Source: Perkinsus olseni (taxonomy: Eukaryota; Perkinsozoa; Perkinsida). From it: a DNA stretch of 39,398 nt. How positions within the stretch are numbered: position 1 is the first letter of the stretch; the number at the start of each line of letters is the position of its first letter. Shown here piece by piece: positions 12,701 to 24,019 of the stretch. Where the stretch lies: positions 1 to 39,398 of the forward strand of contig JABANN010000324.1 in NCBI GenBank assembly GCA_013115125.1, in the 5' to 3' direction. Made by a program: the position numbers and the translations under genes. The notes beneath the pieces were generated by a model. The model searched no databases. It was given only the letters and a program-made list of their open reading frames with translations, and was not told the DNA's origin.

Positions 12701-15700
12701 CATCCGCGACCCTATTACCCTTCCATAACATGATTCAAGGAATGAGCAAAACTCATTCCCACGTCTCGCACCGTCGAGACGATCTGAGCTGGGTTGGTGT
12801 TTTCAATTTCATCCTTCATGCTCTCCTCCTTTTCTAAGTTCTGCTGCTTCAAGTCTTTCAACTAAACGAGCAACCTATTCTGCATCTTGCACGCTCAACC
12901 CGAAGATACTACCTTTTTCAGCACAGGGCCGATAGCCTGCGCAAACATCACTTCAATTCTGCGTTCCATGTACTTCGTAAAATTATCGAAACCGATGGTA
13001 CTGGTGAATTTCTCGCTCGCACCCTTCGACCTAAGATACCCAGAAAACAATCAAGAGGAGAAGAAATGAATACTATCACAACAGACAGTCGTCCCTGTAA
13101 GGAATCTATCTAACTCCATATCCGAGACAATAATTTCGTGGCGCGGTGACGCAGCTGTCCGTACGAGATCTACGATTCTCCCCCGAGACGTAGTTGAGCC
13201 GTGGAGCTAATATCATAAGGTTGATGTTGGTCTTTCATACCAATAAAAGATACGTTTCTCACCGTAGCTCTGCGAGATCCTGTTTATTCATGTCCTCTCT
13301 CAACTCCGCAAACGGCTTAGGACACTCCTCACCATCCTTCCAATGCGGCAGCGTCATACAAAATTTACCTAAAAAGTTATCAAAAATTACTGAATCTCAA
13401 ATCGATCAAAGATACTTACTAAGATTGTCCGGCAGATCACCGAAGCCATTTAACCAATCATTAATATTTTGCGCTGTGAGATCACGATAATACTTATCTA
13501 ACTTGTTCCTGAAAAAGAAACAAAAACACTCTCTAACTCTTCATACACTCAAGCGCGATTAAATCCTAGCTGAGAAAAAAACCGGATAGACGAGTGTTGT
13601 AAACAACGGTACTCTTCGGTTAGCCCCTAGCGTCTGAATAACTCAGCGTGATGTCAGGGCTGTTGCCCCTGCAAACTGCCTAAATTCAAATTCTATGTGG
13701 CCAATATTCCGCGTCCGGGAGACCACATATTACATAGCCTTTGATACTTTTATCAATATACCATGATTCTATTCATGAATATTATATAATTACTATTATC
13801 AATAACAATTTTTAATTCACCATCATTTTACACAAAACTCATATAATAAAACATTGGAGTTTTGCCCGTAATACGTCAAGTGGAAATTTTCGCGAATTTA
13901 TCGCCATAATTTGTGAAATTTTTTTTCACCAGTGTTTTTCATATCGAGGGCGAATCTCCATTATACTTCAATAGAGGCAAAGAATGACAACTCGGAAAGA
14001 CAACACACTGCCATTGCACGCCCTACTCGAAACGACGAATCGTCCAACCCAGCAACAACTGCTCGCAACCCCCAATCAGCGCCACACGACCCTCACGCAG
14101 CGTTTCCACCATCATACTCAAATGGCACATGAAAAGCCCGACGATATATGCGAAGTCCTAGTACAAATATACTAGGTGCTCGGTCATGCTCTGGTGGAAT
14201 TTTGTGGCACGCAAAAACATCAGTGACCGCGGAGCTCTCCTCTAGTCTTCAAGATGAAAAACACTTCGCCACACCGTAGAGCCGTACTAACCCACACAAA
14301 CGGTAAAGGTGCGCTGATTTCCCCACGAAAAATCATGCCGAAAAATTGAACAAAACAATAAAAGAACATCTCCCCTGTATAACCTGATAAGAATCGTCCG
14401 CTGGAATCCGGGGTCCAATCTCTTGCATCTTGACAGCGTCGACAAGTTAGCAGCATCACCGGCCTCCTCCACGCACAGCATCACATTACGAGTATCTTGC
14501 ATGAACCTCATCACCTAAGAAAGAAAGATACTATCAATAACAACATCACCGTCACTGCGCCACGAAATTACCAAGTTGTCGATTTGGTCTGCCAGTTGCT
14601 GTTTCTCCTTATCCAAGGCGAAGTCGCGGAATCCGGGGAGATCGACTATTTGCATATCCACGCAGTACGGCGACTCCACACGGACGTAACTGATGTAGTA
14701 AGATACTCGAAGATACTTTCAGGTCGACCTCAAGATACCATTAACACTTTCACGCGCTACATAGATTGTAAGATACTCTCAAGCTTCTGCGCGCCTTTGC
14801 GTCGACCACGTATTGAAAGAAACTCTCAAACGACCTCAGTATAATAAACACCTCCAGAATGAACTACAATTTCCGATAAAACCCCGGTTCGAGCCCAAGA
14901 TACCACAGAACTCATCCAAACAACCCTCAAAAAGACAGCACCCGTTCACCCTTCGATCGAGCTAGATTCGGTCGACAGCGAGCCGAAACCTTCAAAAGGG
15001 AAATTGCGGAGCGAGTTGCGGAGCGAGCGGAGCATATACTACAACAACAGGCATTCGCGCGTTGTGCGTGCGTGCGTGCAGACAGTTTCTCGATAACTAC
15101 CGAGTTTCAGCGGACAAGCTATACACCATTCGAAAGAGCGCGCTCTAAAACCCCCGTAAAAAATAGGGAGAAATTCAGGGCCGAACTTCCGAGTTCAAAA
15201 CAAGAGGAAATAACCAAAAATTTTGAATTTACAATGGGGTAAAAGTGCGATTTTTCCCGATTTTCGCAGAATTATTTCGCAATATCGGACGGCTCTACGG
15301 CTTAACGAGCCAAGCGGTTCGGAAGTCCAGGAAGCACTCTTTGCAGGAAAAATATGACAACGCTGCCGAAGGTGCCCGTTGTCGAATAAATGAGCCGAGA
15401 AATTCGTCATATTTCGGCGGTTCAGCCCCAACTAGCGATCTATTGGGTTTGACCACCGACTTTCGCGTGGTTCACATTTTCCACATTCGGGGGTTCATGT
15501 CATCGTGAAAGACTATAATCCCCCGCTCCGATCCTCAATCTGAGTCGATCGGCATAGGGACCCTACTCCATATCACAAGTTGCACGGTTTTGTCGGAAAA
15601 ATGACGTCCGTGGGATTCGAACCGGATACGTTGTAACTTGCCGGTATTCAACATATCTCGACTAATGCGTTTCCTCAAAGCTTTCGAATGAACAAGCGAG

Positions 15701-17391
15701 TACCGCACACAGGGTGATTCGCGGTGCGCCGAGCACCGGGTCACCCGGTTCCGTGGACCGTGCACGCATCCCGCGAGCTCCGCCCCTTCGTCTCGAAGAC
15801 CTAGTTTTATTTTCTCAAGGCCATCAAAAAACAAAATATTTCTGGTCGTCTCGTCTTCTTCGGCGAGAAGAAACGGCAGAATCTCCCGTCTGCCTCGATG
15901 CACTTCCGCTGAATCCACTCGAGGCCGCAACTCAGTAGGGCGAATAAAAGCAACAAAAAAATGAAAAATTGGCTGAACGATTTCCACCCCAACCTTACAC
16001 AGGTTCGTCCGTTACACTGGCTCCGAGCGACTCGTGCGCTTCGCCGATTATTTTGGTCACCTCGCTGAGCGGATGTTCTTGCCACTTGTTAGTCTGAAGA
16101 CAACCCAGGTTCGATACCCACGACCGCTATTTTTTCACGGCAGACTGCTATGACGAGCAACACCCACAAGACCAGCGCGGCAGAGATGCCACACAGAGCG
16201 TGAACAGTTCCTCTGCTCGGCGACCCAGTCGAACCAACCCCATGATGAAAAGCGCAGCTCCACAGCAAACCCACGTCGAGGTACCAAGTTCAATTCCCGG
16301 GAAGGATGATTTTAATCCAGAATAAATCGCAGTGAAAATGTTTTTATTACTTTTTTTTCCATAACATACCACCGGGAGTGCTTATTCTGTTGAACATTAC
16401 GGAACTCCAAGACAGTAGGCCTTCGACTACCCAAGGAACCGTTCACAAAATTGAACTGCTCACCAGCAAGGGCTTCGATGAGGCGTGACCTGAGTTGGCG
16501 AGGACCTCAACATCCACGACGGGTAACACGCGAAGGGAGGAAGAAGAGATGTACCGAAGACAGGCACGCAATGTAGTTAAACTGATAACGACAATTTGAG
16601 ATGAGTACATCATTACCGACTGGCCTCGCATCACTAAAGACGGCTACAGGAGGGAAGGAGCCAGCTTTTAATGATACTCGACGCTACCGATCATATACTG
16701 ATATACTACAAAACTAATATTGATCGCAATATAATTTAGGATAGCAAAAACGGTCATGCTGTCAAGATACAGCCGAGCATGGGGTATGAGATTCATGCCG
16801 AGTAGCGAAGAAGGAACGTGTGGGTCGAAGAAACGGTGTCCAGCAGCTTAGCAAAACGGATAATCCCGTGGATGGCGAGAGGCGCAACTTTTGTCAGGAA
16901 GAGTAACTGGATTGACAAGGCATAGGGTTGAAAATGAAATTAGCCAGGAGGTTAACAATCTCAATTCTCCACCGAGAGGTCGCGAGTACGATTCAGACAA
17001 GCGACATTTCGATAGTAAACCTCGTCGAGCGGACGACTAGGAGACCCATAGAGTCGAAAAAGAAAAATTAAACAGAGCGCGGATTTGGCGAGAAAAATTA
17101 TCCAAAAAGTTGTTGCCAATCCTGAGCTCTGCACGCGCGAGAAGAACCATAAATCGATCCCCTCCTGACTCGCCCGTATTATCACTTGCCCACTGATTGT
17201 TTGCCGATGAGAATGAACTGTGGTAGGGGGAAGTCGACGATACCCAGTCTATCTTGCACTTTCGTCTTCACATCCGACAGGACATCCAATAGCTCCGAAC
17301 GTTGCTCGTTGTGACCCTGTATGATAGAGAAAGAGCGGTTCAACTGAGGCTTAGAAGGAGGAGCTGGAGGGGCAGCTGTGGCGGAAGGCAT
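9743..17391 (-). CDS. Dynamin-related GTPase, 18 exons
   Basis: A large self-assembling GTPase for membrane fission. Exons: 17391-17186, 16489-16351, 16093-15999, 14689-14572, 14514-14384, 13508-13420, 13368-13263, 13030-12913, 12861-12719, 12337-12268, 12199-12113, 12058-11929, 11538-11443, 11248-11052, 10889-10647, 10324-10172, 10036-9941, 9880-9743. The total is 2355 nt, or 784 aa, with consistent phases and GT-AG introns. GTPase motifs: P-loop GKQSVGKS (63-70, split by intron 1), GSRRP (89-93, Ser where Thr is usual), DLPG (163-166), and NKLD (231-234, usually TKLD). The stalk follows (for example IGFDNFTKYMERR, ERIKWFFIFQKDAV), then an acidic Ser/Asp-rich insert (about 576-656) and the GTPase effector domain (657-784; VQMLVLKTFSFIRSQ, FFKLPMMRRLEDDM). 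There is no PH or proline-rich domain, so it resembles Drp1/Vps1-type dynamins. The start at 17391 is the only in-frame ATG before the P-loop. The exon 15 end is the least certain junction. Confidence 0.93.
12242..14903 (-). promoter_or_regulatory. Cluster of GTATCTT heptamers in dynamin introns
   Basis: Sense-strand GTATCTT occurs at 14903, 14776, 14738, 14716, 14706, 14531, 13415, 13253, 13039, 12909, 12643, 12629 and 12248 (5' base given), and also at 16770 and 10909. All are intronic. Several sit within about 25 bases of a 3' splice site (before exons 4, 5, 8 and 15) or just inside a donor (GTAAGTATCTT after exon 6, GTAGTATCTT after exon 8). About 0.3 would be expected on one strand of this much intron by chance. 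The position suggests a splicing signal or a shared intron origin; neither is proven. Intron 12 instead carries three copies on the opposite strand (about 11694, 11896, 11916). Confidence 0.6.
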
Positions 17392-17430
17392 TGGGTTAAA
17401 AGTAGAGAATGGACGCCAACTGATACAACC

Positions 17431-17474
17431 TGTCCCGACTTTTTTGGTATCTGACGCGCTCGACCTCAAGATAC
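17431..17474 (+). repeat. 44-bp direct repeat upstream of dynamin gene, copy 1
   Basis: Reads TGTCCCGACTTTTTT and on to CTCAAGATAC. A diverged copy lies at 17632-17674, 200 bp further upstream of the dynamin gene. On the minus strand its end reads GTATCTTGAGGTCGA, a 15-mer also present in dynamin intron 3 (near 14738), with a nearly identical site in hydroxylase intron 4 (near 8110). It could be 5' untranslated or intronic sequence of the dynamin transcript. Confidence 0.6.
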
Positions 17475-17631
17475 GCTGTTGCCCAATGTCAAATAATGTG
17501 CCTCGAAGCGCACAGATTCAACTTAAAGATAATCCTGCTACTGGTCAGAGCCTACAGCGGGCCTTTGCCGGCCAAACCCGCGCTGAAGAGGGGATCTAGC
17601 GCCGATCGAGGGATCTAACAATCCAGCCAGC

Positions 17632-17674
17632 CGTCCCGACTTTTTTCGTATCCTGCATGCTTGACATCAAGATA
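17632..17674 (+). repeat. 44-bp direct repeat upstream of dynamin gene, copy 2
   Basis: A diverged partner of 17431-17474: the CGTCCCGACTTTTTT start is kept and the end reads CATCAAGATA. The intervening 150 bases hold no recognisable gene. Confidence 0.55.
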
Positions 17675-19780
17675 AACTCAATACAGCGCGTTTCGTACCT
17701 AAAACCTCAGCTGGATGTGGCGGAAATGTCCATGAGCCCCGTTAAACTACTTGATAATCAACGACAGCGCTATTTCGCGCAACGACGAGTTCGCGTTAAG
17801 GAATGCCAAGTATCAGTAAGATAGCAAGGCACCCTTTCCGCGGTGAACCGTTTTTTCGGAAAGAGTATAATTATCACAAAACATGATACACCCAGCCATG
17901 CAAAACAACAAATCGTCTTAATCTGTCTTATTCTTCGAGCTGGGGCAAGTACTGAGCGGTCAGACTTCAACAGCTGGCCGCCGCTCTACTCGCTTGGGTC
18001 GGTCTTCGGCAGGCAGACTGCTGGGCGTTTTACGGCTCACCAAGCCAACTCGAGGTCCGGGATCAGCACCGATGGTCACCGCTTCTGTGCTGCCGCCCTG
18101 GCTTCCGGCTTCGGTCCTCCGGTCCATCCACTCTTTAGGTACTCCTCTCTTGGCTTGACCCTCAGCTGCCTCCCATTAACGGGCGGCGCGATGGTACCAT
18201 CCGTATACAGACCACGTCATGGGGAGACAACCCAGGTGCCGGGGGATCCTAGTATTGGAAACCCACCGCTCCTGCGCAAGTAAGCATCCCGGAGGGAGCG
18301 CGAGGAGGGCCCGATCCATTTGAGAGATCTGGGCCGGCATGCATCGGGGTGCTCAGTCCCTGGGGCCCCTCCCAACCCTAGAGGATGGCGAGAGGTGGAG
18401 CTAAGCTCTCTTTTCATTTCTTTCATGGCTCTTGGGACATGGGTGCAATGATCGCAACCCGAGCCGTGCACGCAGGGCACTTGGCAACAGACCACCTGTG
18501 TGGGCAAGACATCAGGGGCGTGCCGTTAGCGACATTAGAGATCGCATTCCCATGACGGGTGGTACCATCTCGATACCGCGGGGGGTGTCCAACCGACCAC
18601 CTGCCCCCATCGCGGCGATGGCATCGCCTGGCTCAGAGAGACATCCCGGAGGGTATGCCGAGGCGATCCGGTGTGGAGCTTGCCACGCCACCGGCACGGT
18701 CCGGCCCTAGAGGAGTCAGCGTCAAGTCAGAGGCCCGGAGACGAGTCGCCGCGGAGCTTCAAGAGCCGGAGGAACCTAACCATCCACACACGCGAAACAG
18801 CCTTCCACAGATCTCACCGATCTCCGCGGTGAACCGTTGCGGTGAAGGTGTTTTTCTGAGACAAAGGTTGAAGAGGCGCGGTGAAGTCGTTTTTCTGAGA
18901 CAAAGGTTGAAGAGGTGAGGAATGAAATCTTGCTCGCCTTGAGTACAAATATTAGGAAGTCCTGAGCGTTCATGTGGCAGTAAAGTGGGCGTGTTCGGAG
19001 CTCGGCTGTAAGGCAAGTAGGCGTTAACAGAGTTGGCCAAGAGCGAGTGGCGTATTGACGGTAACCCTAGCAGACGCGAAGCCCGACTGACGGTCATCGA
19101 TTCACGGTACTGGCAGTAGCCTACTGCCAGTTGGCTATCGACTATGGGCAAAAAAACCGACGGGTGAAGTAGGAAAATTTGTGAAAATTTGTCGAAAATT
19201 TGTCGGCGACCAGACATCTACACACCGGAAAGGGGTGTGCGGCGGTAAGTTCTACAGAAAGGTGAGTTGGCGGCTAAAATTCTATATATACGCTGCTTGG
19301 GGTGGATCCGCAACCGTTTTCGGAAGAAACCGTGAGACTGAAAATTCCTTGCCGGAAATTCCTCGGCAAGCCAGTGGTAGCAGTGTTACCGTAAAGTATG
19401 GTCCGTGATGATGGCTGAATCAACTAGAGCGAATAGTGGTGGGAGGGTGTAAGGGTAAGACGACGATCCGTGCTCGGGTGAATGAATGGGTGGTGAGACT
19501 CACCACCGTCACCACTGGAGACGGATTTCTCCGGAAAATGTTAGATTGAGTTAGGCCCCCTAACTCAGGAGACTCAACTCAGAGCGCGTCGACGGAAAAA
19601 AGGTCTCATACGATCACTTCGCTGGTGATTACCAGCCGTGACGATCTCCGAACGCGCCTTGGATTAGGATTCCGAACTTAGAGCTTCGAACGAGCCCAGT
19701 GGGTTACTTGAAATCCTGGTCCAAACCGCAGTCGTTAACACTGTCATGATTAACAGATCGGTCTACTCTTTGGGAGAGAG
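17675..19780. other. Non-coding, partly GC-rich region
   Basis: About 2 kb in which both strands have open frames up to 152 codons, but none resembles a known protein and the frames reflect GC content. Words such as CATCCCGGAGGG (about 18285 and 18643) and GGTGGTACCATC-like blocks (about 18190 and 18555) recur, suggesting internal duplication. Perfect palindromes lie at 19109-19131 and 19489-19507. A gene with diverged exons cannot be excluded. Confidence 0.45.
18839..18914 (+). repeat. Two-copy tandem repeat of about 38 bp
   Basis: Two adjacent units (18839-18875 and 18876-18914) share GGTGAAG and TTTTTCTGAGACAAAGGTTG. The near identity makes this a recent local duplication. A related CCGCGGTGAACCGTT word occurs just before it and again near 17838. 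Confidence 0.8.
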
Positions 19781-19960
19781 GGGGGTTTGAATTTTTAAAC
19801 ACGGGGGGGGATGGGTAAAGGGGGGGAGTTTTTTGTTTTTTGTGGGGGGGCCGACAAGAGGGGGGGGGTTTTAAAAAAAGAAGCGGGGCCCCCGCATANN
19901 NNNNNNNNCCCCCCCGTGGATTACTTAACACCCGGCCCACCCCCCCAGGCTAAACCAGTT
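19781..19960. other. Assembly gap (10 N) with unreliable flanks
   Basis: N bases occupy 19899-19908. For about 110 bases before and 40 after, the sequence is dominated by long G or C runs with abrupt T and A runs, unlike the rest of the window. This looks like low-quality read ends joined at a gap of unknown size rather than real biology. Open frames crossing it should be ignored. Confidence 0.85.
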
Positions 19961-21656
19961 TATCCAAAACCCTCCGGCACACCTCTTGGGCCCCGGGCGT
20001 TTACCCTTTAGTCACCCAGGGTGACTAATGCTAATCGGCTCTCTATGTAGGGTGTAGGGTGACTCACCCTACATGCTCAATTGAAGCAACTTACATGGAG
20101 TCGCTCAACGCGACTCGCTTGGAGCGAAGTGGCGGCGAACCCGTTTAAACCCGATATGTGACTACCAAATCACTGACTCGTCGAACTTGAAATCAGAGTC
20201 TGATCATCAGACTGCAAAGTACCGCGCTCCTGTATACAGAGAAGTCTGCATCGACCACAGCCAAGGTTCCGTCGTCGAAGCCCTTTCAAAGCCATATCGA
20301 GCGTAGAGGTCACTTTTCGGCTAACTTTAAAGCCTTTCCGTGCTCTCTTTGCCACTACCAGTGGCCACTTCTGTCGTTCCTGCGGAAGCGAGTGCTTGAG
20401 CGTTCCAAACTCGCGGGGCGTGCGCAAGCTTCCACCTTATCTTCTGGGACTCCACGGCCGCTACACTCGATGAATCCTCGCGAGAGGCACCAGCGCTGTC
20501 TATCTGCCTAATACCAGAACTGGGTACTCACTTCTAGCAAGAGCCATCGCGGCTTCCCCTGGCCTTTCTACCGGGAGTGAGATCGCCGTACCGGGTAATT
20601 TCCTTCAAGTTGCTGAGAAACGCCAGTGTTAATGGTTTACGTGTAGCGATGGAGTGAAAAAGTTGTGGGAAATTCCCACTACTAGCGGAACAAGATCCTT
20701 ATGGATTCTCACTGGCAATCCAGTGACAATCCTGTATTGGCTACGCGTGCGAAGCCAGACCGGCCCGACGGTCACCCAGTAGTGACTGGCTGCCAGCCAG
20801 TGGCTGGCAACTCGCCGCCTTCCCCCCTCTCATTCATGCCCCTCTTCTCCTCCACCGACTGACGCCTAGTCGTTACGAGCATGTTAGGTAGTGTACGGTA
20901 CAGTAGACTGTACTACGGTTTGTCCGAGCCCGGGTGAAGTCTGCACCTCCATCAGTCGGAACCCAACTAAAGAGTTTCGGGAAGGTTCGGGTAAGGCATT
21001 GGCTATCGGGTAGCCAGGAGCTTCTTGCTGTTATCCTGGTCGTTCGGTACTGTATTGCAGTACTAGTCGATCCACTCCGGTTCTGCTAGCGAGATAGCTC
21101 TCCATGCTGCACGATCTCTTCCTCATTCACTCTGTGACAGAGTCTCTGTCGTGTCATCTGCCGCGTGATACGCGGTTCGCGTGTTAGTGGTCGCTGGTCA
21201 CCACTCATCCGCACACTATAGCCTAGTTGAGATTTTCAGGCAATTCCCTGTGGCGCGAGCTGTATGCCAGGGAAGTGGATACTCGGCGAACTCGACTCGA
21301 GTATGTTAACTCTGTAACGACCTGAAACGGTCAGTCTGACAGCGATACTGTGCTACACTGAGTATCGGCAGTATGAAATGTTGCAAAGCGATAATCATTG
21401 CAGACGTTCGGCGAGGTCATAAGCATAGGATCGTCGTGGGGCATACATCACGACCAGCGCCAAGGCAACGCCGCTCCCGTAAATGACAGCGCTGTATAAT
21501 CGATCAGAGGTTGTACATGAGAACACCGCTCAAGACCAGGCTTGCAGTGGGGTAAGCGAGGCAGCAGAATGAGACGACTAAGCCTCGACAACACCAAGGG
21601 AGCCTGGTACACCTTGACTCAAGGTGATATCCGAACAGTAGCAATAACGGTGCTTG
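19961..21656. other. Intergenic region rich in short palindromes
   Basis: No gene recognised. It contains perfect single-centre palindromes at 20008-20028 (10-base arms), 20053-20073 (10), 20785-20801 (8) and 21136-21150 (7). This is the 3' flank of the TIR-like gene. Confidence 0.5.
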
Positions 21657-22865
21657 TCAACCCAGCAAAATGCGCTGTACCAGATCAGGAAGGCAAGTAG
21701 CCACGATTACCCAAAGTATGGTAGGCGGTGGCTCCGCCTCTTGACCCGGCGAGATTATGTCTGTCCACTCCTGCCAGCTGCCGCGGAAGATGTGAGCGAC
21801 GGTTAAGATAAGTCCTCCCAAAATATGCGGGATATGCGGTACGCAAAGGATCTTCAATGTAGTTCTAGAGAATAACCAAGATGGGGCTTGGCTACTCTCC
21901 TCGGCGCCAAACCATATGCCTCTGACGACGGCCTCGAGATACTCCAACGAACCGTAAGCTCCCCTTATGAGCCCTTCGAGATGAACTTCATCTTCCGGGT
22001 TTGAGCACCTCGCATTCATGATTCTGAAAGTTCTCAAGCTTCGATAAAAGTTTTCAGCCTCACCTACGCATGAAGGGATATATCGACCCACAAATACACA
22101 TGTACTTATCCATAATAATACGTGGGGGTAGAAGATGCTACCGTGGGGATCCTCTAAATATATTTGTGATACCCTGGAGATGACAAGAGAGAGCAAGCCC
22201 AATAGTGCCATCCACGTACAGAACATCACATGACCAGGATGGATCACGATCACGTCTCGCTCATCGTGCGTTTGCAGGAAGCAAACCAATTCATATACAC
22301 ACCACAGACGCTTGAAGTAGTCCGGTGACCAGAGGATAACAAATTTGTCTGAAATGCGGAGATACTCTGATAGTCTGGATATACCATGCATCCTCTCAAC
22401 AGAATCTACCTGTGAGATGTAACACTTGTCGAGGAACACCGTGGTACGGCTGTGCTTGAAGAAGCGAGAAGCAAACAGCCCGCTTAGGAATGCTCCAAAA
22501 CCAAGGATAACAATCAGGAGTAACCCGAGGTTGACCGAGTTACTGGCCCAGTAAACGAGGCCCGCCAACGGGAGGGTCGACCACACCAGCCATTTGAAGG
22601 CGAATGGTAAATAAAATGACATAATCAAGGCCACTTGCTTCCAAAGTCCACTGGCCGACCAACTATGACTGAGGAAAATATCGAGACGAGACACTGGGAA
22701 AGAACTCTCCAGTGCATCGGGTTGGCTCCCACAGTCACGGAAGAAGGTGGTTTGCCAGGCAATATTGGACAGCAGGGTCCCTCGGAGCCCAGGGTACGTA
22801 GGAGTGCCTTCCTCAAGGAGCACATCATGCATGAAGACTATGCTGCCGGCCGGGCCTGCTGCCAT
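21657..22865 (-). CDS. Multi-pass membrane protein with TIR-like domain
   Basis: 402 aa. The TIR-like fold is split by membrane segments: a strand with LDIFLSHSWS (61-70), two hydrophobic helices (about 80-103 and 112-133), then VFLDKCYISQVDS (143-155), a helix (SRLSEYLRISDK), a strand FVILWSPDYF (175-184) and RLWCVYELVCFL (186-197). Further helices lie at about 213-230, 248-262, 338-360 and 382-392. WCVYEL places E192 where TIR NADases and plant TIR domains keep their catalytic Glu, so NAD cleavage or signalling at a membrane is possible. I recall similar IFLSHSW membrane proteins in alveolates; the function is unknown. The frame stays open upstream to a possible acceptor (about 22892), so an upstream exon is possible and the start is uncertain. 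Confidence 0.75.
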   Translation of the reverse strand: MAAGPAGSIVFMHDVLLEEGTPTYPGLRGTLLSNIAWQTTFFRDCGSQPDALESSFPVSRLDIFLSHSWSASGLWKQVALIMSFYLPFAFKWLVWSTLPLAGLVYWASNSVNLGLLLIVILGFGAFLSGLFASRFFKHSRTTVFLDKCYISQVDSVERMHGISRLSEYLRISDKFVILWSPDYFKRLWCVYELVCFLQTHDERDVIVIHPGHVMFCTWMALLGLLSLVISRVSQIYLEDPHGSIFYPHVLLWISTCVFVGRYIPSCVGEAENFYRSLRTFRIMNARCSNPEDEVHLEGLIRGAYGSLEYLEAVVRGIWFGAEESSQAPSWLFSRTTLKILCVPHIPHILGGLILTVAHIFRGSWQEWTDIISPGQEAEPPPTILWVIVATCLPDLVQRILLG

Positions 22866-23374
22866 TTCATGTATGAGAGCGCCACTGCACAGAAAACAGT
22901 CCCCACTGAGTCAGAGCGAAGGTTTCCACCAAGGCGACGCGATCTCCAGCGCTGGTCAGCGATATCGGATCAACTCGCTGATCTTATCTCTGCCGGTAGC
23001 GCTGTTATGGTCGCAGACGCTGATCGTCAAGCACATACCAACTCACGAACCCCTTGCTACGCTATGGTCTGGCGCCCGGTAAAATGTCGCCGGAGCAAGA
23101 TCAGAGAACTGCAACCGACGGAGTTCACTATAGCCGGGCGCTTCAACGGTCCAGGAGTGTGGCGCAAGCGAGATTGGAGAGCTATGCTGTGGACGCGCCA
23201 AGCATCACAGCATCATTCAGTGGAGCTTTCACCACACACTATTCCACTGAATGGACGGATGGTTATGATAAGATCTCCTTCTGGCTTCATCGGAAACGAT
23301 CACTTCTCGCCTGGAACTAGTGGAATGGAACCAATCTCTTCGATTCGCGTCCGCGTACACGGCGTCACACAAAC

Positions 23375-23737
23375 GTGCACTACAGTGACAACATAGTGCC
23401 GAATATAGTGAATGCTATGTATCAGCTACAGCCTGGTTCAGTAATACTTGGCTTCTAGAATATCATAGCTGCAATTACCTTCACTGCTACTGCAGATCAT
23501 TAGTATCAGATAATCGGCTGACTTCGTTCTTCGTTCTTCGTGCATGAGTATCGGGCTACACCTGCACTATAGTGACAACATAGTGAGGACTATAGTGTTA
23601 GCTATGTAACAATTACAGCCTGGTTCAGTACCACTCAGCTCTTAGTTTGCTGCTACTATGTACCATTAGCATCAGATAATCGGCTTACCTATTCTGCGCC
23701 TTGCACTCGCGTGCATGAGTACACGTGCTACACTAAG
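23375..23737 (+). repeat. Two-unit tandem repeat, about 186 bp each
   Basis: Unit 1 (about 23375-23560) and unit 2 (about 23561-23737) both start TGCACTA-AGTGACAACATAGTG and share ACAGCCTGGTTCAGTA and ATCAGATAATCGGCT. By eye they are about 75% identical with small gaps. Shorter related words (TTAGTAA-CTATAGATCACAT) recur to about 23890, so more decayed units may follow. Confidence 0.7.
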
Positions 23738-24019
23738 CATAGCTCAGCTCAGTAAGCTGTAAATCACATTATTGCTAGCTGGCCATCCAGTCCATTTTCT
23801 ACCTTTCTTTGAGCCCCGTCTCAAATAGCCACACTGTACTGAGTTATAGTGGGCACCAAGCTTGGCTTAGTAAACTATAGATCACATCTGATGTGACACA
23901 TCATCGCTTAAATCCTGTTTTCGTGTCCGACACGTGTCGGCTGTCGCTCGCCACGCAATGTATTGTGATCTAGCCCCAACGGACCTATCACTCAGGGATC
24001 TCAAGTGCATTTCCTCGAG

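Noticed and set aside
15535-15987. 150-codon minus-strand open frame inside dynamin intron 3
   Set aside because: It lies between two well-fixed exons, does not resemble dynamin or any family, and would break the reading frame.
15595-16300. Several box-B-like words (GGTTCGANNCC types) near 15615, 16105 and 16285, with others near 14885 and 24850
   Set aside because: None has a paired T stem or a proper A box at the right distance. They could be SINE relics, but I cannot delimit any element.
18217-18710. Overlapping GC-rich open frames on both strands
   Set aside because: No family resemblance, and the openness is explained by base composition.
19704-20011. Open frames on both strands running through the N gap
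   Set aside because: They contain unknown residues and rest on unreliable homopolymer runs.
22635-23396. 253-codon plus-strand open frame overlapping the start of the TIR-like gene
   Set aside because: It is antisense to a recognisable protein for over 200 bases and its own sequence has no family resemblance or natural hydrophobic pattern.
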